Part shown: one piece after another, positions 1 to 5,042 of the stretch
Position numbering within the stretch: position 1 is the first letter of the stretch
How the letters are laid out: the number at the start of each line of letters is the position of its first letter
Assembly: GCA_017483405.1 (NCBI GenBank)
Contig: JAFUWP010000025.1
Coordinates: 1 to 5,042 of the forward strand
Origin: Oscillospiraceae bacterium
GTDB lineage: Bacteria > Bacillota > Clostridia > Oscillospirales > Ruminococcaceae
DNA: 5,042 nt
Direction of reading: 5' to 3'
Program-made: the position numbers and the translations under genes
Notes under the pieces: generated by a model
Database searches by the model: none
Told to the model about the DNA's origin: nothing
What the model saw: the letters and a program-made list of their open reading frames with translations, nothing else

Positions 1-357
1 GCAGTTGGCCGCGAAAGCGCACTCTGCCGGAAACGCTGGCAGAAAGTCAGCGCAGGACTCGAACTCCGCAGGAGAGAGGAGAAGAAAGAATATCACTATC
101 CGCTGGAAGCCGATGAAATTCTGCTCGGCCGGCACAGCTCGGCAGATATTCAGATGAAAGATACTTCTGTTTCACGCTATCATGCTGTCATGACCGTGAC
201 AGGCGGTATCTGGACGATTACCGACCTCAATTCCAAAAGCGGCACTTATGTCAATGACCAGCGCATCCGTCAGAAAAAACTTGCTGTCGGTGACTGCATC
301 CGGCTCGGAAACGCGAAGCTCTGGCTGGCAAAACGACCTGCCGAACCGGAAGAATAG
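1..357 (+). CDS. FHA-domain protein, 3' end (partial at window start)
   Basis: The open frame enters at base 1 and ends at TAG 355-357, giving 118 visible residues; the start lies upstream of the window. From visible residue 31 to about 113 it reads as a complete forkhead-associated domain. Its landmarks are Gly43-Arg44 (LLGRHS), Ser58-Arg-Tyr-His61, and DLNSKSGTYVN at 75-85, the residues the family uses to bind phosphothreonine peptides. The preceding stretch, residues 10-30, is rich in Arg, Lys and Glu and looks like a charged linker, possibly just after a membrane segment that is out of view. A methionine at 154 is inside the domain and is not a credible start. The gene ends 15 bases before the SEDS polymerase, so it is probably the same operon. 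Inferred role: a cytoplasmic adaptor that brings a Thr-phosphorylated partner to the cell-wall synthase. The domain call is firm; the partner is unknown. Confidence 0.9.
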   Translation, partial: AVGRESALCRKRWQKVSAGLELRRREEKKEYHYPLEADEILLGRHSSADIQMKDTSVSRYHAVMTVTGGIWTITDLNSKSGTYVNDQRIRQKKLAVGDCIRLGNAKLWLAKRPAEPEE

Positions 358-372
358 GAGTGTGATTTTTTT

Positions 373-1695
373 ATGACTATGATGTATCAGAACAGACTGC
401 CTTATTCCGGAACGGTTATTCTGTTATTTCTGACGCATTTATCTATGCTGGCGATGGTCTTCATCCGCGGAAGTCTTCTCGCGCCGGCGGAATTCCTCAA
501 GCTGATTCTCGCGGTGCTGGCTCTCGATGCCGGCTATCTGCTTGTAACTTTATTCTATAAGCAGATGACCTATACACTGGATTTCATGCTGTTATGCGTT
601 CTCGGCATCAGCCTGATATTTCAGTCCTGTTTCGGGGGCATCAGCCTGTCTGTCAAGCATCTGATTTCGTGTGTGATGTGCCTTGCCTCCTGCGAAGCCG
701 GATTCTTACTCACCCGAAATCACGAATGGATTCGCAAACATAAAATATATATTTATATCATCATGTTTCTGCTGTTTCTGTCGATTATCTTCCTGACCGA
801 CAACCAGAAAAAATGGATAACTATCGGGAGTTTTTCGATTCAGCCTTCGGAATTCATCAAGCCGTGCTTTATCCTTGTCTGTGCGGCATCCATCGTGGAA
901 CTTCACGAAAAACTGAAAATCGGCTTTTTCTATATCTCGAAAGATTCGCTCATTCTCTGCATCTCCGCGCTGGTGATTTTCGCGCTCCAATGGTGGTGTC
1001 ACGATTTGGGAAGTCTCCCGACCTTCGGGATGATTTTCCTCTGTGCGCTGTTCTGCCGGTTCTGCTATCCGAAGGCGAAAATCTCGAAACGTCTGGTGAT
1101 TATCGGCGGTGCGGTGTTCGTGCTGGTGCTGATTCTGGCATGGTCATTCGCGCCGGAATACGTCCAGAAACGCCTTCATGCCGATATTTGGGCTGACCGC
1201 TACGGCGATGGCTATCAGCAGTGCGAAGCCCTTATCGGCATCGCTAAGGGCGGATGGCTCGGAGTCGGCGCAGGAAACGGCGGACTGCATAAAATTTTCG
1301 CCCATGATTCCGATATTGTTTTCGCAACCGTCTGCGAAGAATGGGGTCTGCTCAATGCCGTGCTCACCGTGATGCTGATTCTCATCATGATGATGACTGC
1401 CCTCATGAATCCCCCGAAAAATTACTATCACGCTATGATGACCGCCGGCGTGACTGCCTGCTTTCTGATGCAGATGAGCCTGAATATTTTCGGCTCATGC
1501 AATCTGATTCCCTTTACCGGCGTGACGCTCCCGTTTCTCTCGACCGGCGGAAGCTCCATGATGTCCTGCGGATTCCTTGTCGGAATGCTCAAAGCCGGAC
1601 AATCCCCCCTGTTTCAGCATGAAGTCCTGAAACGCAAAAAACAAAAACAGCATCAGAAAGAAAGAAAATCCCGAAAGAAGGTGAACGCTCGGTGA
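373..1695 (+). CDS. SEDS peptidoglycan glycosyltransferase (FtsW/RodA/SpoVE family)
   Basis: This 440-residue polytopic membrane protein has roughly ten hydrophobic segments, the usual layout for SEDS enzymes, which polymerise lipid II into glycan strands. Visible family signatures are KKWITIG..SIQPSEFIK (147-163), HDLGSLP (210-216, matching the usual D-L-G-T stretch), and YQQCEALIGIAKGGWLGVGAGNGG (281-304). Next comes HDSDIVFATVCEEWG (311-325), in which Asp314 aligns with the catalytic Asp of the HTDFIF motif. The last is IPFTGVTLPFLSTGGSS (379-395). The C-terminal tail from about 419 is strongly basic (Lys/Arg/Gln) and should be cytoplasmic. ATG 373 is preceded by AGGAG at 356-360, a rather long 12-base spacing; ATGs at 379 and 382 are alternatives but would lie still further away. 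It lies between an FHA gene and a class B PBP gene, its expected partner. Whether it serves elongation (RodA), division (FtsW) or sporulation (SpoVE) cannot be decided from sequence alone. Confidence 0.95.
   Translation: MTMMYQNRLPYSGTVILLFLTHLSMLAMVFIRGSLLAPAEFLKLILAVLALDAGYLLVTLFYKQMTYTLDFMLLCVLGISLIFQSCFGGISLSVKHLISCVMCLASCEAGFLLTRNHEWIRKHKIYIYIIMFLLFLSIIFLTDNQKKWITIGSFSIQPSEFIKPCFILVCAASIVELHEKLKIGFFYISKDSLILCISALVIFALQWWCHDLGSLPTFGMIFLCALFCRFCYPKAKISKRLVIIGGAVFVLVLILAWSFAPEYVQKRLHADIWADRYGDGYQQCEALIGIAKGGWLGVGAGNGGLHKIFAHDSDIVFATVCEEWGLLNAVLTVMLILIMMMTALMNPPKNYYHAMMTAGVTACFLMQMSLNIFGSCNLIPFTGVTLPFLSTGGSSMMSCGFLVGMLKAGQSPLFQHEVLKRKKQKQHQKERKSRKKVNAR
1676..1684 (+). promoter_or_regulatory. 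Ribosome binding site for the class B PBP (GTG start)
   Basis: AGAAGGTGA sits inside the last codons of the SEDS gene, 7 bases before GTG 1692. It supports the GTG start over the in-frame ATG at 1722. The GTG start also keeps the basic residues (KSIRRVQK) that normally precede the single membrane anchor. The GTGA overlap at 1692-1695 makes the start codon share bases with the upstream stop, typical of translational coupling. Confidence 0.7.
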
Positions 1696-3068
1696 AAAGC
1701 ATCCGCAGAGTCCAGAAATTAATGACCGCTATGCTCCTGATATTTCTCGGCGCGTTCGCGTTCCTGATTTATCGTCTTCAGTCAGAAGCCGGATTTTATA
1801 TCTCCAATGCCTCAAACGTATCCCTCGGATTCGTCTATGACCGCAACGGTGATGTTCTCTTTGACCCCGATGCTGATGCTCAGGTCTACGGAAGTGATTA
1901 TTTTCTCGATATTGGCAATCTCATCGGGGATGATTCCGGTCAGATGAGTAATACCCTTGTGGCAAAGAACATCGGCAAGCTTGCGAATTTCAGTTTCATG
2001 CTGGGCGAAGTCGAAGACGGCAAATCCGCCATTTATGCGACTCTCGACCATAAAGCAAACCGCGATGTCTATGATGCCTTCGGAAACAAGGACGGCTGTG
2101 CTGTTGCCTATAACTATCAGACAGGCGAAATCTATATCTGTCTCAGCAAGCCGAGTGTCAATATCCTGAATCATTATGAAGATTTGGACGAACTCAAAAC
2201 AGGCAGTCTGATGTGTAAAGTCTTCTATCCGACTGTCCCAGGCTCGATGCAGAAAATTTCTACAACCATTTCCGCACTCGAAAGCATGGGCTATGATACC
2301 CTCATGCAGAAACGCTATACCTGTGAGGGCATCTACACGAATCTCGGCGGTAAGGACATCAAATGCCATCTCGCAACAGGCCACGGAGAACAGGATATTA
2401 CAAAAGCCTTCGCAAACAGCTGTAATCCGTTTTTCGCCCAGCTTGTCGAAGATGTGAATCTTCCTCTGTATGATATTCAGAAAACGTATGAGAAAATGGG
2501 CTATCTCGTCAACGGAAACGGCAATCAGAAATATCTGAATATCAACGGAATTTCAGCCTTTACCGCATCCACAACGCTTACTGACAAAACTGATTTCAAT
2601 ACCCAGTGGGGATGCATGGGTCAGGGCGAAACCCTCGTCAGCCCCTTGCAGATGATGGTCTGGCAGAGTGCTGTCGCGAATCAGTCCGGAATTGCAACAA
2701 ATCCCTATCTTATCAGTTATATCACAAAAGTCAGCGGAACTGTTACCGGACAGGCCGAAACCTCCTTCGGCAGTCAGATGTTCTCAGCCGAAACGGCCGC
2801 TCATATCCGCGAAATCATGCTCGAAAACGGAAAAAATAATTATTCCACCCTTCTGACGGGGACGGCAGTCGGAGTCAAATCCGGTACGGCGCAGGTCGAA
2901 AACGGTAACAAAGAAAATTCCCTCCTGACCGGCTTTGTCGATGACCCGTCCTTCCCGATAGCCTTCTGCATCCAGATTGATGACAGAGTCAAGGGCGAAA
3001 TCACGACATCCGATATTGCAAAAGTCATGCTTCAAAGTCTTCATGAATCGTTCTATCCGGCTGAATAA
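1692..3068 (+). CDS. Class B penicillin-binding protein (peptidoglycan D,D-transpeptidase, PbpA-like)
   Basis: This 458-residue protein has one N-terminal membrane anchor (about residues 9-27) after a short basic tail, so the rest faces outside. Residues 48-56 (VYDRNGDVL) are the usual class B entry motif. All three penicillin-binding motifs are present in order. They are S185-M-Q-K188 (active-site SxxK, in PGSMQKIST), S243-C-N245 (SxN, in ANSCNPFF) and K396-S-G-T399 (KTG box, in VKSGTAQVENG). The protein forms peptide crosslinks using D-Ala-D-Ala stems and should be beta-lactam sensitive. Only about 150 residues separate the anchor from SxxK and no PASTA repeats follow, so it is the compact PbpA type rather than a PBP2x type. 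It overlaps the SEDS gene by four bases, which fits a SEDS-PBP complex made in equal amounts. A hairpin terminator follows the stop. Family assignment is firm; elongation versus division or sporulation use is not. Confidence 0.95.
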   Translation: MKSIRRVQKLMTAMLLIFLGAFAFLIYRLQSEAGFYISNASNVSLGFVYDRNGDVLFDPDADAQVYGSDYFLDIGNLIGDDSGQMSNTLVAKNIGKLANFSFMLGEVEDGKSAIYATLDHKANRDVYDAFGNKDGCAVAYNYQTGEIYICLSKPSVNILNHYEDLDELKTGSLMCKVFYPTVPGSMQKISTTISALESMGYDTLMQKRYTCEGIYTNLGGKDIKCHLATGHGEQDITKAFANSCNPFFAQLVEDVNLPLYDIQKTYEKMGYLVNGNGNQKYLNINGISAFTASTTLTDKTDFNTQWGCMGQGETLVSPLQMMVWQSAVANQSGIATNPYLISYITKVSGTVTGQAETSFGSQMFSAETAAHIREIMLENGKNNYSTLLTGTAVGVKSGTAQVENGNKENSLLTGFVDDPSFPIAFCIQIDDRVKGEITTSDIAKVMLQSLHESFYPAE

Positions 3069-3073
3069 TACAG

Positions 3074-3112
3074 AAATCCCTCTGCTTTCCGATGAAAACA
3101 GAGGGATTTTTT
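3074..3112 (+). terminator. Rho-independent terminator of the cell-wall operon
   Basis: AAATCCCTCTG (3074-3084) pairs perfectly with CAGAGGGATTT (3099-3109), an 11-bp stem. The 14-base interior can extend through TTTC/GAAA around a CGAT tetraloop. The right arm runs into six T residues (3107-3112), right for the plus strand and 5 bases after the PBP stop. On the minus strand the hairpin is followed by only three T residues, so it would be a weaker stop for the convergent U32-like gene ending at 3135. Confidence 0.9.
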
Positions 3113-3134
3113 CAGAGACTGGAATTATCAGAGA

Positions 3135-4511
3135 TTACTGCTGAGATTCGGCATCTTTATAGATAGTGCCGTTTTCGATTTTCGACAGCAGGTCAGCGGC
3201 CATCGCCTTCCACTGTTCGACTTCGTTTTCATCGTAGCTGATGACCTTCTTCGCCCATGCCTTGCAGTGACCGCAGGCATTCGGATATTTCGAGACATCA
3301 TCTTCGAGAATACTGCTGATGCAGAGGCTCTTGTCACATTTATAATCATTGATAAAATGCTCTAAGAAGCCGTCCAGCTTTTTGTTATCAACATAGATTT
3401 TCGGGAAAGTCATAGTTCTGCCGAACTGCATCATAGATTCCGGCTTGAGATATTCACCAAAGCGGAGCATCGGTCTTCCGGCCGGAGGTCCACCCATCGG
3501 CATACCCTGAGGCGGTCCGCCTGCCGGCATACCCTGCGGAGGTGCGCCCACTGGCATACCCTGCGGCGGGCCGCCTGCCGGCATACCGCTGACATGATTC
3601 TTCGCATCAATTGTTTTCGCTGTCGGATAGTTCACAATATCCAGCAGATTGCCGTCATAGGATTCCGTCATGTACGCGCGGATAACATTCGTAAGGAATT
3701 CCGTGGTTCTGGTGCGGTCAATCAGCTTGATGGCGAAATTTTTATTTCCGGTTTCTTCGGCAAGTGCTCTGTAATAATGCACATCTTCCGGACGAATCCA
3801 TTCCGATGTCAGGAAAGCCGCCGGTTCGCTGATTTTATGGAAATTACAGTTGATAAGCGTATAGTCCATAGAAGTTTTCAGCGGGTCGGAATGGCCTACA
3901 AATCCGGCATGTGCCAGACGATAGGGGCATTCTCTCAGACATAGATTGTTGGCAATCACTCTCAGATGCAGGTCAGAATCTTTGTATTCCGTCAGAAGGG
4001 AACGGAGCACATCAAACTTTCTGTTGAAAGAATGGTCGAGCGTGATTTCGTTCACACCCCATGTTCTCCAGTATTCCACATGCTGAATTGTGGTCGGATA
4101 GGCATACAGTCCCAGCGTGATGAACATGTCCGGAAATTCCTTGCGGACATACTTAATCAGAATCGGAGAGTTGAGCGTGATTTCTCTCACACCCACATCA
4201 TAAAGCGTATGGATGAAATCGCGCATCTTCTTGCCGACAATCGGGTCATATTCGTTCTGGTCGAGCGAAAGCGGATTGATTAAGTAATTGAATGAAAGAT
4301 TACGCTTTTTGCATTCATTCAGATAGGCTTCAAACTCATCCATTGTGAAATCCGGAACAATGGATGCGGCACGTCCGCCAGGCATACCGTCATTCTTGAG
4401 TTTGCCGTAAAGATTGGTAATACTATGCTTTTTGTCATACTCGTCAATGACATCGAAAAGTTTATAATCAAAATTCGTTCCGACATCAAAGCTGATAAAA
4501 TCCTGATTCAT
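3135..4511 (-). CDS. Peptidase U32-like / UbiU-UbiV-type barrel protein with a Gly-Met-Pro repeat
   Basis: This 458-residue protein has no signal peptide or membrane segment, so it is probably cytoplasmic. Residues about 50-300 read as an alpha/beta barrel of the peptidase U32 superfamily. Strands and loops such as VREITLNSPILIKYV (108-122), ITLGLYAYPTT (131-141) and NEITLDHSFNRKF (154-166) lead to RVIANNLCLRECPYRLAH (184-201), INCNF (220-224) and TSEWIRPEDVHYY (235-247). Cysteines are C67, C191, C195, C222, C392, C397, C413 and C416. Some U32 members (UbiU, UbiV) hold a [4Fe-4S] cluster with four cysteines, so metal binding is plausible here but not shown. Four 9-residue repeats GMPxGxPPx (309-344) separate the barrel from a C-terminal part of about 110 residues holding two cysteine pairs. 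The start is fixed by AAAGGAGATGA and a strong promoter just upstream. Substrate and reaction are unknown; many U32 proteins are not proteases. The family call is from remembered patterns and is moderately sure. Confidence 0.7.
   Translation of the reverse strand: MNQDFISFDVGTNFDYKLFDVIDEYDKKHSITNLYGKLKNDGMPGGRAASIVPDFTMDEFEAYLNECKKRNLSFNYLINPLSLDQNEYDPIVGKKMRDFIHTLYDVGVREITLNSPILIKYVRKEFPDMFITLGLYAYPTTIQHVEYWRTWGVNEITLDHSFNRKFDVLRSLLTEYKDSDLHLRVIANNLCLRECPYRLAHAGFVGHSDPLKTSMDYTLINCNFHKISEPAAFLTSEWIRPEDVHYYRALAEETGNKNFAIKLIDRTRTTEFLTNVIRAYMTESYDGNLLDIVNYPTAKTIDAKNHVSGMPAGGPPQGMPVGAPPQGMPAGGPPQGMPMGGPPAGRPMLRFGEYLKPESMMQFGRTMTFPKIYVDNKKLDGFLEHFINDYKCDKSLCISSILEDDVSKYPNACGHCKAWAKKVISYDENEVEQWKAMAADLLSKIENGTIYKDAESQQ
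3480..3587 (-). repeat. Four in-frame 27-base tandem repeats encoding GMPxGxPPx
   Basis: The units are 3561-3587 (GMPAGGPPQ), 3534-3560 (GMPVGAPPQ), 3507-3533 (GMPAGGPPQ) and 3480-3506 (GMPMGGPPA), in translation order. The two GMPAGGPPQ units differ at only two bases, both silent; the others differ at several positions. The length is an exact multiple of three, so unit gain or loss keeps the frame. The encoded stretch (residues 309-344) should be flexible and disordered and links the barrel to the cysteine-containing C-terminal part. Confidence 0.95.
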
Positions 4512-4517
4512 GAAAAA

Positions 4518-4528
4518 TCATCTCCTTT
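4518..4528 (-). promoter_or_regulatory. Strong ribosome binding site for the U32-like gene
   Basis: Read on the minus strand this is AAAGGAGATGA, nearly the full complement of the 16S rRNA 3' end, followed by TTTTTC and ATG 4511-4509. It settles the start codon and predicts efficient translation. Confidence 0.9.
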
Positions 4529-4535
4529 ATGTATA

Positions 4536-4564
4536 ATAATAACATAAATTTACATTTTTGTCAA
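4536..4564 (-). promoter_or_regulatory. Near-consensus sigma-A promoter of the U32-like gene
   Basis: On the minus strand, TTGACA (4564-4559) is followed after exactly 17 bases by TATTAT (4541-4536). TGT lies directly before the -10 box (4544-4542), forming an extended -10 element. A second TATTAT at 4538-4533 overlaps but would give a 20-base spacer. Transcription should start near 4529-4530, leaving a leader of only about 18 bases that is mostly ribosome binding site, so there is no room for a riboswitch or attenuator. I see no clear operator palindrome over it. Confidence 0.85.
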
Positions 4565-4605
4565 TCCCTGTACGAATTATTTCTGATTTTTAGCAGAATA
4601 TACAA

Positions 4606-4639
4606 GAAATCCTCCACACAGTGCAATGCAGAGGATTTC
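4606..4639 (-). terminator. Hairpin terminator downstream of the deacetylase gene
   Basis: GAAATCCTC (4606-4614) pairs perfectly with GAGGATTTC (4631-4639), a 9-bp stem around a 16-base loop, 14 bases after the deacetylase stop. The minus-strand tail is T-rich but interrupted (TTTC TTGTATATT), so the terminator may be only moderately efficient. It lies upstream of the U32-like promoter, which fits two separate transcription units. Confidence 0.65.
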
Positions 4640-4653
4640 CGTTTCTGATAAGC

Positions 4654-5042
4654 TTACCAGATATTGTTATAAACAACCCCGTTATACATGGTTTTATCAT
4701 TGGCCTTGAACATCTCGGAAACAGTGACAATCTGCCATCCCTGAGATTTCATATAAGGTGCGAGATATTCCATCGCCTGCGCGGTGGTTTCGTAATTCTC
4801 ATGCACAAGAACGACCTGTCCGTTGAGTGTTCCGTTATTCATGCCGGATGTGATTGTGTTGATAATATCCTCTTTAGAAGCGCCGTCCCAGTCCATAGAG
4901 TACACTCCGCAGTTGATAAGCGGTACTCCGGCTACCTGCTTGAACGTATCATTTACTTTCAGATACGGCGGACGGATGAGATATTCTTCCTGTCCGGTGA
5001 TGGCTTTCAGTGCGGATGCGCACTTGTTGATTTCGTCCTTCA
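4654..5042 (-). CDS. Polysaccharide deacetylase (CE4, NodB homology domain), C-terminal part, partial at window end
   Basis: The open frame continues past base 5042 and stops at TAA 4656-4654, leaving 128 visible residues. GTG 4905 is internal and not the start: the frame is open and conserved upstream of it. Visible CE4 motifs are RPPY (visible residues 23-26; the RxPY motif of the substrate groove), VYSMDWDGAS (46-55, matching the D-W motif 4) and VVLVHENYETTAQA (76-89, with the LxH histidine at residue 80). YLAPYMKSQGWQIVTVSEMF follows, the usual last strand and helix of the barrel. The metal-binding Asp and His-x-x-x-His motifs would lie in the missing N-terminal part. CE4 enzymes remove N- or O-acetyl groups from peptidoglycan, chitin or xylan; which one cannot be told here, nor whether a signal peptide or binding module is attached. 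The C-terminus (NGVVYNNIW) looks naturally complete. A hairpin follows the stop. Confidence 0.9.
   Translation of the reverse strand, partial: KDEINKCASALKAITGQEEYLIRPPYLKVNDTFKQVAGVPLINCGVYSMDWDGASKEDIINTITSGMNNGTLNGQVVLVHENYETTAQAMEYLAPYMKSQGWQIVTVSEMFKANDKTMYNGVVYNNIW

Noticed and set aside
1812..2384. A 190-codon open frame on the minus strand inside the PBP gene
   Set aside because: It lies wholly opposite a well-supported PBP gene and matches no family I recognise; it is a byproduct of codon bias.
3480..3587. Possible CRISPR-like array because of four regular 27-base repeats
   Set aside because: The units abut with no spacers, are diverged at silent positions, and form part of one long open frame.
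3480..3587. Collagen-like Gly-X-Y tract, tempting because U32 proteins are often labelled collagenase-like
   Set aside because: Glycines fall at positions 1, 5 and 6 of each nine-residue unit, so there is no Gly-X-Y triplet rhythm.
3909..3941. Radical SAM motif CxxxCxxC in the U32-like protein
   Set aside because: The motif reads C191-x3-C195-x2-Arg198; the third cysteine is missing, and the surrounding sequence fits a U32-like barrel better.
3594..4283. Two plus-strand open frames opposite the U32-like gene
   Set aside because: They are antisense to a gene with its own promoter and ribosome site, and have no convincing ribosome site or domain.
4654..4905. GTG 4905 as the start of a short 83-residue gene
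   Set aside because: The frame is open to the window end and the upstream codons encode the CE4 RPPY motif, so this is the tail of a longer gene.

Overview
The window looks like a stretch of chromosome from a Gram-positive anaerobe of the Clostridia, plausibly a Ruminococcus-like member of the Oscillospiraceae. The reasons are strong AAAGGAG-type ribosome binding sites, a near-consensus sigma-A promoter, factor-independent terminators, the FHA + SEDS + class B PBP gene order, and a CE4 polysaccharide deacetylase. The taxonomic call is inference; no rRNA or marker gene is present.

Left part, plus strand (1-3112): a tightly packed cell-wall operon. It starts with the 3' end of an FHA-domain gene (a phosphothreonine reader). 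After 15 bases comes a FtsW/RodA/SpoVE (SEDS) glycan polymerase, then a class B penicillin-binding protein whose GTG start overlaps the polymerase stop by four bases. A clear hairpin terminator closes the operon. SEDS polymerases and class B PBPs form one synthase that polymerises and crosslinks peptidoglycan. The FHA protein suggests that Ser/Thr phosphorylation controls this unit.

Right part, minus strand (3135-5042): two genes convergent with the operon. The first encodes a 458-residue protein resembling the peptidase U32 / UbiU-UbiV-like barrel family. It has several cysteines and an unusual run of four in-frame 27-base repeats encoding GMPxGxPPx. It has its own almost perfect promoter (TTGACA, 17 bases, TGT-TATTAT) and a very short leader. 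Upstream of it, after a hairpin, lies the 3' end of a CE4 (NodB-type) polysaccharide deacetylase gene that runs off the window.

The cell-wall genes are recognisable and ordinary. The U32-like gene with its Gly/Met/Pro repeat is the least explained item here. I see no mobile element, CRISPR array, tRNA or rRNA, and no gene-free stretch longer than about 150 bases.
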